DNA from: Sedimenticola sp.
GTDB taxonomy: Bacteria > Pseudomonadota > Gammaproteobacteria > Chromatiales > Chromatiaceae
NCBI GenBank assembly: GCA_026983675.1
Contig: JALSTP010000182.1
Span: 1 to 35,269 of the forward strand
Direction: 5' to 3'
DNA length: 35,269 nucleotides
Shown: positions 15,385 through 23,899 of the stretch, piece by piece
Layout of the letters: every line of letters begins with the position of its first letter
Numbering within the stretch: position 1 is the stretch's first letter
The notes under the pieces: generated by a model
Database searches by the model: none
Seen by the model: the letters and a program-made list of their open reading frames with translations, nothing else
Told to the model about the DNA's origin: nothing
Program-made: the position numbers and the translations under genes

Positions 15385-16617
15385 CTATCCCTTCTTGAAA
15401 GCAACGCTGGAGAGGTCCCACATGGGCAGGAATACCCCCAAGGCCAGCACCAACACCATGACGCCGATGATGACGATGATGAGGGGCTCAATCGCATCGG
15501 TGAGGCGCTTGAGTTCGTAGTCCACATCGCGTTCATAATGCTCTGCCGTCTCCAACAGCAGTTCATCCACCGTGCCTGTCTCCTCGCCGATGGCGATCAT
15601 CTGGAGGACCAGCGGGGTGAACAGGCCGGTGGCGGCGGCCGTCCGGGCGATGGATTCGCCAGCCTCGATGCCAGTACGCATCCCCAGCACCCGTTCGCCG
15701 ATGAAGGCGTTGCCCAGTGCGCCGGCCACCGAGGTCAACGCCTGCACCAGTGGGACACCCGACTGGATGGACATGGCCACCGAGCGGCTGAAGCGCGCCA
15801 GCACCGCCCGCAGGATGATCCCCCCCACCAGGGGGATGCGCAGGATGAAACGCGACCAGGCGTAGTCACCGTCGTCGGTACGCAACCACATGCGAAACCC
15901 CACGAATCCGACCACGGCCGTCACCAGCATCTCCTTCCACCAGTTGACGAAGAAATGGGATGTGGCGATCAACATCTGGGTGGCCAGGGGCAGATCGCTG
16001 TTGAACCGGGCGAAGGCTTTGGCGAAGGCGGGAATCACCCAAATGTTGATGATCACTATCGCCACGACGATCGTGGCAATGACCATGGTGGGATAACGCA
16101 ATGCGGAGCGGACGCGGTTGCGGGTGGACTTTTCCAGTTCGAGATAGTCGGCGAGCTGGCGGAAGGACTCGTCCAGCCGGCCCGTGTTCTCGCCCACTTT
16201 TATCATATTGATGAACAGCGGTGTGAACACATCCGGATGACGCGCGAGGGCGCTGGCCAAGTCACGCCCGCCCCGCAGGTCGTCCGAGACCTCCTGCAGC
16301 ACATCGGCGAGAGTGCGATTGCGTGTGGTGGCGATCAGGGTATCCAGCCCGCGCAGGATGGGCACGCCCGCGCGCATGAGGGTATGAAACTGGCGGCACA
16401 TCATGATCAGGTCGTCGAGCTTGATGCTGTCCTGCCACCAGCGGACGCCTTTCCGGGCGCCTTTGTTGCTCTCACCACCGGCAACAATCTGGATCTCCAC
16501 CGGGGTGATCTCGCTCTGGAACAGGTAGTCCGCGACCCGGTCGGCGGATTCCGCCTCCATTTCCCCTGTAACGGGCTCACCGCGCCGGGTGCGCGCCTTG
16601 TATTCGAACAGCGGCAT
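15385..16617 (-). CDS. mshG: MSHA biogenesis inner-membrane platform protein MshG (GspF/PilC family)
   Basis: MshG is the polytopic inner-membrane platform on which the MshE motor acts. This 410-aa protein begins with the family N-terminus PLFEYKARTRRGEPVTG. It contains two GspF repeats (about 70-195 and 270-395), each with a conserved helix bundle. The first includes FINMIKVGENTGRLDESF and the second LQMIAIGEETGTVDELL. Membrane segments lie at about 165-185, 215-235 and 375-400. The stop of mshE is 14 bp upstream. It is the last MSHA gene here, and no mshF or pilin gene follows. Confidence 0.95.
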   Translation of the reverse strand: MPLFEYKARTRRGEPVTGEMEAESADRVADYLFQSEITPVEIQIVAGGESNKGARKGVRWWQDSIKLDDLIMMCRQFHTLMRAGVPILRGLDTLIATTRNRTLADVLQEVSDDLRGGRDLASALARHPDVFTPLFINMIKVGENTGRLDESFRQLADYLELEKSTRNRVRSALRYPTMVIATIVVAIVIINIWVIPAFAKAFARFNSDLPLATQMLIATSHFFVNWWKEMLVTAVVGFVGFRMWLRTDDGDYAWSRFILRIPLVGGIILRAVLARFSRSVAMSIQSGVPLVQALTSVAGALGNAFIGERVLGMRTGIEAGESIARTAAATGLFTPLVLQMIAIGEETGTVDELLLETAEHYERDVDYELKRLTDAIEPLIIVIIGVMVLVLALGVFLPMWDLSSVAFKKG

Positions 16618-16631
16618 GAACGATCAGCCTC

Positions 16632-18383
16632 TCAACGTCCGGTATCCATGTCGGCATCACCCGCGATGCGCATGACCTCTTCGAGGGAGGTGACACCTTC
16701 GACAGCGTAGTCCATGGCCTGCTGGGCGATGCTGCGGTAGCCCTCGTTCCTGGCCACGGCATCACTGAATCCTTGCAGGTCCGACGTGCGCAACGCGGCC
16801 ACCATGGCGGCATCCATCTCGAGCAACTCATAGACACCGACGCGCCCGCGATAGCCGGTGCCGCCACACTGGTTGCACCCCGCCCCCCGGTAGAACCGCT
16901 CCGGCATCCGGCCGGCGCCAAGCACGTTATCCAGCCACGTCCGTTGCTGGGCATCGGGCTCGACAACCTCAGAACAGTCAGGACAGATTCGCCGCACCAG
17001 CCGCTGCGCCACCACCGCCAAGAGGGCGGAGGCAAGGAGGTAGGGGGGCGCCCCCATGTCCAGCAGACGGCTGACCGTGCCGATGGCGCTGTTGGTATGC
17101 AGCGTTGAGAGTACCAGATGGCCGGTGATCGCCGCCCGCAGGCCGATCTGTGCGGTCTCCAGATCCCGCATCTCGCCCACCATCACCACATCGGGGTCCT
17201 GACGCAGGGCGGTACGCAGCACCTTGGCAAAGGTCAGGCCGATCTTTTCCTTAACTTGCACCTGGTTGATCCGCGGCAGGCGGTATTCCACCGGATCCTC
17301 CACCGTGATGATTTTGCGTTCCGGGGTGTTGAGTTCCCGCAGCGACGCGTACAACGTGGTGGTCTTGCCGCTGCCGGTGGGACCGGTGACCAGCACGATG
17401 CCGTGGGGCATGTGCACCAGCCGGCGCAGGCGCGCCGCCATCTCCTCACCCAAACCCAGCTGGTCGATATCCAGAACGCCCGAGGTCTGGTCGAGCAGCC
17501 GCATCACCACCGCCTCGCCGTACTGCACCGGCATGGTGGACAGACGCACATCGACGCTGTGATGTTTCACCTTGATCTGGAACCGCCCGTCCTGGGGCAG
17601 ACGCTTTTCGGAGATATCGAGGCCGGCAAGCAGCTTCAGCCGCTGCACCAGGGCAGGCGCAATGCGTTTTTCAGTCATCACCTGCTCGGAGAGCACGCCG
17701 TCCACCCGCTGACGGATGCGCAGCACATCTTCATCGGGCTCGATATGGATATCGGAGGCCCGGGCCTGCAAGGCGTCCTCGAACAGGGTCTGCAACAGTC
17801 GAAAGACCGGGGCGTCATTCTCCTCCACCGTCTGCAACATCAGGCCGAGATCCACGTCCCCCTGGGACAGCTCCTCGTCCAGCTCGCCGGCAAGGGAATT
17901 CAGCTCCTCCGTACGGCGGTAGATGCGGTCCATCACGCGCAGCAGGTCGGATTCCCGCACCAGCGCCTGGCGCACACGCCGCTTGAGGGCGTGCGCCACC
18001 TTGTCGTAGGCAAACAGATCGGTGGGGTCCGCCATGCCCACCAACACATCCTGATCGGTCAGTTCCAGCACCAGCACACGAAAGCGCCGGGCAATGGTCT
18101 CGGGCAGCGCCCGCACCTTGTCGGAGTCGAGCTTGTACTTACCCAGATCGACAAACGGGATCTTCAACTGCTGGGAGAGAAACGCCAGCAGCCGATCCTC
18201 TTCCAGAAAGCCCAGTTCGATGAGTGTGTTGCCGAGCTTGTGACCCGACTTTTTCTGTTCCGCCAGCGCTGCCTGGAGCTGGGCCTCGGAGATCACCCGG
18301 TGCTGCACCAGCAGATCGCCCAGGCGGATCTTTCGCCGCGCCCGGAATTCGCTACTCTCTTCCTGTGGTAATGTATTTTCCAT
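16632..18383 (-). CDS. mshE: MSHA pilus assembly ATPase MshE (GspE/PilB family)
   Basis: MshE is the cytoplasmic extension motor of the MSHA pilus, known in Vibrio to bind cyclic di-GMP through its N-terminal MshEN domain. This 583-aa protein has two tandem MshEN-type motifs at about 20-43 and 49-72. The second keeps the Gly of the LG...G(F/L)L pattern; the first has Arg29 at that place. The ATPase core has Walker A GPTGSGKT (334-341), an Asp box, Walker B DVVMVGEMRD and a tetracysteine zinc motif (CPDC and CNQCG). The Met at 18383 is chosen; the longer frame runs over mshN. It is preceded by mshN and followed by mshG. Confidence 0.95.
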   Translation of the reverse strand: MENTLPQEESSEFRARRKIRLGDLLVQHRVISEAQLQAALAEQKKSGHKLGNTLIELGFLEEDRLLAFLSQQLKIPFVDLGKYKLDSDKVRALPETIARRFRVLVLELTDQDVLVGMADPTDLFAYDKVAHALKRRVRQALVRESDLLRVMDRIYRRTEELNSLAGELDEELSQGDVDLGLMLQTVEENDAPVFRLLQTLFEDALQARASDIHIEPDEDVLRIRQRVDGVLSEQVMTEKRIAPALVQRLKLLAGLDISEKRLPQDGRFQIKVKHHSVDVRLSTMPVQYGEAVVMRLLDQTSGVLDIDQLGLGEEMAARLRRLVHMPHGIVLVTGPTGSGKTTTLYASLRELNTPERKIITVEDPVEYRLPRINQVQVKEKIGLTFAKVLRTALRQDPDVVMVGEMRDLETAQIGLRAAITGHLVLSTLHTNSAIGTVSRLLDMGAPPYLLASALLAVVAQRLVRRICPDCSEVVEPDAQQRTWLDNVLGAGRMPERFYRGAGCNQCGGTGYRGRVGVYELLEMDAAMVAALRTSDLQGFSDAVARNEGYRSIAQQAMDYAVEGVTSLEEVMRIAGDADMDTGR

Positions 18384-18393
18384 CGGCACTCCG

Positions 18394-19539
18394 TCAGTGC
18401 GTTTCCAATGTATCGAGTCGGCCCTGGACATAGCGGCGCACGATCGGGGACAGACCGGGCAGGGAAAGCGCCCGCCGAAACGCCTTCCGCGCCTTTTCCG
18501 GTACCTGCAATGCCTCCAGTGAGATGCCTGTGCCCGCCCAGGCCGATGCATTGCGCGGATCGAGGGCCAGCAACCGTTCGAAAGCGCCCACGGCGCGATG
18601 GTGCAGACCCTGGCGCTGATAGAGCGCCCCCAGCATGGCAAGGTGCTGCATGCCCCGCCTGCCTTCCGGCAGGGTACGCTCCAGCAGGGCCAGCGCCGCC
18701 TTGTCGTCACGAGACTCCATCAGCAGGCGGCCCTTGAGCACCGCCAGATCGGGGTCCGCGGGGGTGAGGCGCAGACCCTCGTCCAACAGACGGCCGGCCT
18801 CGTCCTTGCGTCCGCCTCGCAACATCAACCCCGCCAGCAGGGTGCGCGCCCGCACATTGCCCGGCGCCATTTTCAACGTCTTGTTCAACGCCGCCTCCGC
18901 CTCCGAGAGACGTCCAGCCTCGATGAAGCGCTGCGCGCGGTCGAAATCGCCCTCTTTCGGGGTAACGGGACGGTGCTTCACCACCGCTTCGCGGTTGCGC
19001 CGTTTGCGGACCTTCCGCGCCTTGGCCTTTCTGGACGCCTTCCCCGACGTCTTCTCGATCGGCGCCACGGTCCTGGGCGTGTCCGGCGTCACGATCAAGG
19101 GGATATATTTCCCACCGTCGGTCACGGCCACCTGCTTCCCCTGTTCCGGCGCAACCGGCGCCGGCGCATCCGCGTGCGATGCTGCAGGCACGGCGGCCAC
19201 AGGGGATTCCGCCACGCCAGGTCCGTTGTCCCGCGGCGCTGGCGTAGGCGCGATGGCGGAAGGCGTTGACTCGGCGATGGCAGGCGGCGCCTCGCCGACC
19301 ATGGAATCAGGAGCGAACTCGTCCGGCGCGCCCCCATCCCCGAGGTTCTCCCACACCAGTCCGCCGGCCACCACGGCGCCCAGCACGAACGCCGCAACGG
19401 TCAACCACAAAGGCCGAGACGCTGGATGTTTCGGCACCGGGGGTGGCACCGGAAAGGGTGTGACCTCCGCCGCTTCGCGGTCGGCGCCTTCGTTCGCCTG
19501 GCGGTCGAGATCACGTAATACCTGATTGATGAGGCTCAT
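18394..19539 (-). CDS. mshN: MSHA biogenesis protein MshN-like (TPR)
   Basis: This 381-aa protein starts with the conserved MSLINQVLRDLDR, which is typical of MshN. It has one membrane segment (about 45-64), a long Pro/Ala-rich linker and a strongly basic patch (KASRKAKARKVRKRRNR, about 166-182). The C-terminal half holds about five TPR-like helical repeats, beginning at FDRAQRFIEAGRLSEAEAAL. It is likely an inner-membrane protein with a periplasmic TPR domain that helps assemble the secretin or platform. It is tightly packed between mshM (3 bp) and mshE (10 bp). Confidence 0.87.
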   Translation of the reverse strand: MSLINQVLRDLDRQANEGADREAAEVTPFPVPPPVPKHPASRPLWLTVAAFVLGAVVAGGLVWENLGDGGAPDEFAPDSMVGEAPPAIAESTPSAIAPTPAPRDNGPGVAESPVAAVPAASHADAPAPVAPEQGKQVAVTDGGKYIPLIVTPDTPRTVAPIEKTSGKASRKAKARKVRKRRNREAVVKHRPVTPKEGDFDRAQRFIEAGRLSEAEAALNKTLKMAPGNVRARTLLAGLMLRGGRKDEAGRLLDEGLRLTPADPDLAVLKGRLLMESRDDKAALALLERTLPEGRRGMQHLAMLGALYQRQGLHHRAVGAFERLLALDPRNASAWAGTGISLEALQVPEKARKAFRRALSLPGLSPIVRRYVQGRLDTLETH

Positions 19540-19542
19540 GAC

Positions 19543-20448
19543 CTACCCCCGGAGCAACAAGGCGGCGCTGATGGAGAAGATTGAGGTCAGGGTGCCCGCC
19601 AGACCGAACCACAGCCGCCAGCCGGTGAAGGGCCCGGCATTGGCGTCTTCGGTGTCGGCCACCGCCATGGCCACGTGTCGCGGCTCCACGATGCGTTTCC
19701 CCTGCCCGAAGGCGGACAACAATGACTTGTGCGCCAACACGTTGACCAGACGCGGAATCCCGCGGCTGGTGCGATAGAGCTTTTTCACCGCGCGCCGGGT
19801 GAAGGGCGTGGGGCCGTTGTAGCCGCTCACCCGCAGGCGGTGGTCTATATAACCCACCACTCCCTCCTCGCTCATGGGGTGCAGGTGATAGGAGAAGGTG
19901 ATGCGCTGGCGGAGCTGGCGCAGGTGTGGCTGGGCGAGACGCGCATCGAGTTCCGGCTGACCGAACAGCACGACGTGCAACAGCTTGCTCTTCTCCGTCT
20001 CCAGATTGGTGAGGAGACGCAGCGCCTCGAGAGTCTTGTCGGGCATCGCCTGGGCCTCGTCCAGCACCACCACCACCTTCTGCCCCGCCTGCACCTGTTC
20101 GATCAGTCGTTCGTTGATCAGGCCCACCACCTGCTCCTGGCTCATGTTGCGGTAGGACTTCACCCCCAGTTCTTCCGCCAGTGCATGGCGCAATGACGCG
20201 GGCGTCAGGCAGGGATTGGGGATATAGGCGGTGGAAAAACCGTCGTCCAGGCTGTTGAGCAGCCGCCGGCACAAGAGCGTCTTGCCAGTCCCCACCTCGC
20301 CCGTGACCTTGAGGAAACCTTCACCCATCCGCAGCGCCACGTTGAGGACGTTCAGCGCTTCCTGATGGTCCGGATAGGCATAATAGAAGGCCGTATCCGG
20401 GGTGAGCCGGAACGGCGATTCCTTCAGTCCGAAATGTTGCCTGTACAT
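19543..20448 (-). CDS. mshM: MSHA biogenesis ATPase MshM (ExeA-like)
   Basis: This 301-aa AAA-type ATPase resembles ExeA/GspA. It starts with the family signature MYRQHFGLKESPFRLTPD, has Walker A GEVGTGKT (50-57) and Walker B KVVVVLDEAQAM, and ends with a hydrophobic stretch (about 280-300) that probably anchors it in the inner membrane. ExeA relatives help place the secretin through the peptidoglycan, but this protein lacks the C-terminal peptidoglycan-binding domain. It lies 12 bp after mshL, the secretin gene. Confidence 0.93.
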   Translation of the reverse strand: MYRQHFGLKESPFRLTPDTAFYYAYPDHQEALNVLNVALRMGEGFLKVTGEVGTGKTLLCRRLLNSLDDGFSTAYIPNPCLTPASLRHALAEELGVKSYRNMSQEQVVGLINERLIEQVQAGQKVVVVLDEAQAMPDKTLEALRLLTNLETEKSKLLHVVLFGQPELDARLAQPHLRQLRQRITFSYHLHPMSEEGVVGYIDHRLRVSGYNGPTPFTRRAVKKLYRTSRGIPRLVNVLAHKSLLSAFGQGKRIVEPRHVAMAVADTEDANAGPFTGWRLWFGLAGTLTSIFSISAALLLRG

Positions 20449-20460
20449 TTGCGCTCCCCT

Positions 20461-22206
20461 CTATCGAGCCGGCGCCTCGCCCCGGGTGCCGAAGATCTCC
20501 GGACTGGCGCCATAGTGAAATCCGCGATCGAGCCTCTGAATGCGCTGGGAGGTGTTCCGGAGGCTGTTTCCCCAGGTCCGAGAATCCTTCACCACCGTCG
20601 GCCGCAGAAGGATCACCAGCTCGCTCTTCACCGCGCCCTGGCGGGTATGGCGGAACATCTGCCCCAGTACCGGAAGGTCGCCCAGAACCGGGGTCGAGGT
20701 CACATTCTCACTCATCTTCTCCTGCATCAAGCCTCCAATCACCACCAGTTGGCCGCTGTGCGCATAAACCATGCTGTCGGACTCCCTGACCGTGCTGCGT
20801 GCCAACGGCAGGCTCTGCTCCTGATCGCCCACCTTGATCCGCTTCTGCTGATCGGTGACGTTGCTGACCGAGGGATGAACGTGCAGTGTCACCCCGCCCT
20901 GCGCGTCGATCTGTGGCGTAACATCGAGGGCGATGCCGGAAAAGAAGGGGGTCAGGGTGATGTCCGGCGTCGTGGTGGTAGCAGTGCCCGTTACCGTGGT
21001 GCTGGATACATCAGTGACGAAGAACTCGTCCGTGCCCACTTTGATCACCGCCTTCTGGTTGCTCAGGGTCGAGACCCGTGGGTTCGAGAGCACCTGCACA
21101 TTGCCCTGACTCTTCAGCAGTTCGATGAAGGCCATGAAGCTGCCGGTATTCAGCACGCCGCCGAAAAATCCGCCAAAGGACTTGAAGTCGGTAAAGCCGA
21201 CGGGCGAATTCTGTTGTGGATCATTGATGCCACCACGCGGCAGATCGACATTGCCGAGCCCCCCATTGGAGAACAGGCCACCACCGCCCGACTGGCCCAG
21301 CGAAAGGCTGTTACCGTGGCTGGTCGCTATCTTGGCCCAGTCGATACCCGCCTGGTAACCATCCTTCAATTCGACCTCGATCACCTTGGCTTCGAGGATC
21401 ACCTGACGGTGCATGGCATTGTCGGTGGTGCGCAGGTAATTCTCCACCTCGCGCAGTTCCGCCGGCATGGCGCGCACCACCACCAGCCCCGACTCCGGCG
21501 ACACCACCACGGACCGGCCATTGGCATTACCCACCAAGGTATTCAAGGCTGTGCGCAAACCCTTCCAGAAATCCGATTCCGACTCAGTGGAGATATCACT
21601 GCCGGAGGTGGAGGCCGCGCCGCTGCCGCTGCTGTCGCCGCCTTCACCGCCACTGTCGCCGCCTCCCTGGGCATCGCTGACCTGACCGGAACTCACCCGG
21701 GTATGGGAGAGCCCCTTGCGTTTCATATTAAGATAGTTGACCTGAAAGATACGCGACTGAAGACGCACGGGAAGCACCTGATAGCCACTGGCCGTGTGCT
21801 CGAATTCATAGCCGTAGACATCGCGCAACGTCTCCATCACCTCCTGGAGGGTGACATTCTTCAGACTCAGGGAGATCTTTCCCTGTACGTCCGGGTGGAC
21901 CACCATGTTCTCGGAGGTTCCCTCCACCAGCCCCATGAAAAAGTCCCTGGCGTCCATGTCCTTTACGCTGATATCGAAGCGGCGTTGCGCAGGTGCGGCG
22001 CCGGTGGCAAGGTGCAGTGGGGGCAACAACGCCTCACTGACCTCGGCGGGCGGCGCAGGGGGCGCGGCCTTGTGCTCTTGCGCTCCATCGTCCAGCGTTG
22101 TGCGGATATGATCGAGGGTCGTACCTTCCTTGGGGGGCACGCTGCCGCAACCGCCCAAGACCGAAGCGGCCACAACCGCCGTCAAGAATCTCAGTCTTCC
22201 TGTCAT
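20461..22206 (-). CDS. mshL: MSHA secretin MshL (outer-membrane lipoprotein)
   Basis: MshL forms the outer-membrane channel of the MSHA pilus. The 581-aa protein has a lipoprotein signal with lipobox LGGC (about 18-21). It then has a short secretin/TonB N-domain (ISVKDMDARDFFMGLVEG), N1-type domains and the C-terminal secretin core with VLSNPRVSTLSNQKAVIKVG and VIGGLMQEKMSENVTSTP. A long Ser/Gly-rich loop (about 165-200) sits between the N-domains. The start codon overlaps the mshK stop (ATGA), and mshM follows. Confidence 0.94.
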   Translation of the reverse strand: MTGRLRFLTAVVAASVLGGCGSVPPKEGTTLDHIRTTLDDGAQEHKAAPPAPPAEVSEALLPPLHLATGAAPAQRRFDISVKDMDARDFFMGLVEGTSENMVVHPDVQGKISLSLKNVTLQEVMETLRDVYGYEFEHTASGYQVLPVRLQSRIFQVNYLNMKRKGLSHTRVSSGQVSDAQGGGDSGGEGGDSSGSGAASTSGSDISTESESDFWKGLRTALNTLVGNANGRSVVVSPESGLVVVRAMPAELREVENYLRTTDNAMHRQVILEAKVIEVELKDGYQAGIDWAKIATSHGNSLSLGQSGGGGLFSNGGLGNVDLPRGGINDPQQNSPVGFTDFKSFGGFFGGVLNTGSFMAFIELLKSQGNVQVLSNPRVSTLSNQKAVIKVGTDEFFVTDVSSTTVTGTATTTTPDITLTPFFSGIALDVTPQIDAQGGVTLHVHPSVSNVTDQQKRIKVGDQEQSLPLARSTVRESDSMVYAHSGQLVVIGGLMQEKMSENVTSTPVLGDLPVLGQMFRHTRQGAVKSELVILLRPTVVKDSRTWGNSLRNTSQRIQRLDRGFHYGASPEIFGTRGEAPAR

Positions 22207-22571
22207 TGTCTGTTCGCCTTGTTGAATACGATGCGTTGCTTCACGTCATCCTTCACCAACGGGAGTTCGATCCGCCTTCCGCCACGCCGCATCAGCACGC
22301 GTCCCGGCTCTATCCGGACCACACGGGCGTTACCAATACGTCCACCCACCCCCAGCCGTTTGCCATTGATGACCGCCGTATGGCCCCGGGGCGAAAGCTG
22401 GATCTGACTCACCTGCATCGGCCGTGAGGCCTTTTTCGCGGGCTGCGCCCCCCTGGTCGCCGGTTGCGCTTCCCTGAGCGCAGCGGGCGGCCGGGTGGGA
22501 TCATGCAGATCGGCCGCCAGCAGGGGTCCGGCGATGCCGATCAGAAGTAAAAACAGAAACCTGTCAGACAC
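22203..22571 (-). CDS. mshK: MSHA biogenesis protein MshK-like
   Basis: This small (122-aa) exported protein has a signal peptide (SDRFLFLLLIGIAGPLLAA), the sequence DPTRPP just after it, and a C-terminal PilP/GspC-like beta domain (TAVINGKRLGVGGRIGNARV). These features fit MshK, which links the inner platform to the secretin. A GTG at 22571 is preferred, with GGAGG upstream, overlapping the mshJ stop by 8 nt. An ATG at 22595 would add a charged extension. mshL begins at its stop codon. Confidence 0.85.
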   Translation of the reverse strand: MSDRFLFLLLIGIAGPLLAADLHDPTRPPAALREAQPATRGAQPAKKASRPMQVSQIQLSPRGHTAVINGKRLGVGGRIGNARVVRIEPGRVLMRRGGRRIELPLVKDDVKQRIVFNKANRQ

Positions 22572-23283
22572 CGATCCAGCCCTCCGATAATCCAATGGTG
22601 TGCAGCTCGATACGCACCCGCGCCTTCGGATACTTCGTCACTTCGTAGTCGATGCCGTCCCACAGGAGGCGCCAGGGCAACGCCTCGAGCGCCTTCAGAT
22701 AGGCCAGCGTATTCAGATAATCGCCTTCGAACTCCACGGCGAAACGATGCGCATACAAAAGGGGAGCTTCGGTTTTCGTTTCCGTATCCGTTTTCGGCCC
22801 CGCCTGCACGGCCGCAGACGGGGTTCCGTCTTTTTCCCCGGGGGGGGGCGACAGCGGCTTGCTCTCCAACGTCTCCAGGCTCAGTAACTTCAGCCCCTTC
22901 TGCTGCATCAGCACCTTCTCCAGCAGCCCTGCCATCCGCTCCGGTTCGATGAGCACTTCGGCGGCTCGGCGCGCGCGCCCCTTCAGCCCGTCGATCTCCT
23001 TTTCCAGATCCGCCAGTTGTTGGCGGGTATCCGCATCCGGATCGATGCCGTAGCGCCGTCCCAGCCCCTGGATCTCCTGCGCCAGCCGCTGCATCTCTTC
23101 CTGCACTTCGACGGTCTCGCCGGTCATGCGCTCCTCGCTTTGCCGGATCGTCTGCCATATCAGGTTGTCCCAGAGGATATAGACCATCACCAGGACCGCC
23201 AGAATGACGAGTACCCTCTCGCGCAGCGTGAGGGCGTCGAAGCGGCGTGCGGCGTCGTTCAGATATGTCTTAACTCGACCCAT
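22564..23283 (-). CDS. mshJ: MSHA biogenesis protein MshJ (PilO-like)
   Basis: This is a 239-aa bitopic inner-membrane protein like PilO/GspM. It has a cytoplasmic N-terminus (MGRVKTYLNDAARRFDAL), one membrane segment (about 24-42), a coiled coil (EERMTGETVEVQEEMQRLAQ) and a C-terminal periplasmic ferredoxin-like domain with FAVEFEGDYLNTLAYLKAL. It is likely an alignment-complex subunit. Its 5' end overlaps the PilN-like gene by 14 nt and its 3' end overlaps mshK. Confidence 0.9.
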   Translation of the reverse strand: MGRVKTYLNDAARRFDALTLRERVLVILAVLVMVYILWDNLIWQTIRQSEERMTGETVEVQEEMQRLAQEIQGLGRRYGIDPDADTRQQLADLEKEIDGLKGRARRAAEVLIEPERMAGLLEKVLMQQKGLKLLSLETLESKPLSPPPGEKDGTPSAAVQAGPKTDTETKTEAPLLYAHRFAVEFEGDYLNTLAYLKALEALPWRLLWDGIDYEVTKYPKARVRIELHTIGLSEGWIGV

Positions 23284-23899
23284 CGTCTTTGTCTTTTCCC
23301 GCTTTTCCCGTCATCAGTTGGAAATCGATCTGCTGATCCTTTTTCTGACGATTCAGCTTCAGGATCTGAAACGCCCGGCCCTTGAACACCTCTTCCCTGC
23401 CCAGACTGCTCAACAGGCGTGGCACCAGTTCCGGCTCCAGCACCCGGCCCTGCAGGGCGAGATAGTCTCCCCCCTTGCCGACCCGAATGGTGTTGAACCA
23501 CAAACCCTTTACCGGATGTCTGGCCAGCCCCTCGAAAAACGCCGACATGGGCTGCCGTGTTTTTCCCAGTTGCTGTTCCAGCAGGGTGTTGACAAGGCGC
23601 TGGGCGTCCCGATGCCGCATCAACACCTGCAGCCGTTTCTCCAGCAACGGGTTGGGCTGCCTGTTGGGTATGCGCTGCTTGATCTCGACGAGACGCTGGG
23701 CAATGACCTCTTTCTGGGTATCGAGGTCATCGTGCAACCGCTTCAGTTTCTGGTTCTGCCACAACATTCCGGCCGTAATCACACCCATGGTGATCACCAG
23801 CATGGCGACGATCCGGTACATCGTCAGGGCCGTGAACGGCTCTTCGCGCTTGCGGAAAATGGGCTGATAGAGATTGATCTGTTGCACGACCTGGCTCAT
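23270..23899 (-). CDS. PilN-like MSHA alignment protein (MshI2 position)
   Basis: This 209-aa protein begins with QQINLYQPIFRKREEP, a signature of the PilN/GspL-C-like family (residues NLYQP). It then has a membrane segment (about 28-47), a coiled coil and a periplasmic domain. In Vibrio-type clusters the second half of MshI, or MshI2, fills this place. The ATG at 23899 overlaps the mshI stop in ATGA; the longer frame runs over mshI. It ends inside the mshJ start region. Confidence 0.87.
   Translation of the reverse strand: MSQVVQQINLYQPIFRKREEPFTALTMYRIVAMLVITMGVITAGMLWQNQKLKRLHDDLDTQKEVIAQRLVEIKQRIPNRQPNPLLEKRLQVLMRHRDAQRLVNTLLEQQLGKTRQPMSAFFEGLARHPVKGLWFNTIRVGKGGDYLALQGRVLEPELVPRLLSSLGREEVFKGRAFQILKLNRQKKDQQIDFQLMTGKAGKDKDDGSS

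Noticed and set aside
20365-22407. 680-codon plus-strand open frame opposite mshL
   Set aside because: It is antisense to the well-supported secretin gene; the composition is a shadow of GC-rich codon use and no known motif is present.
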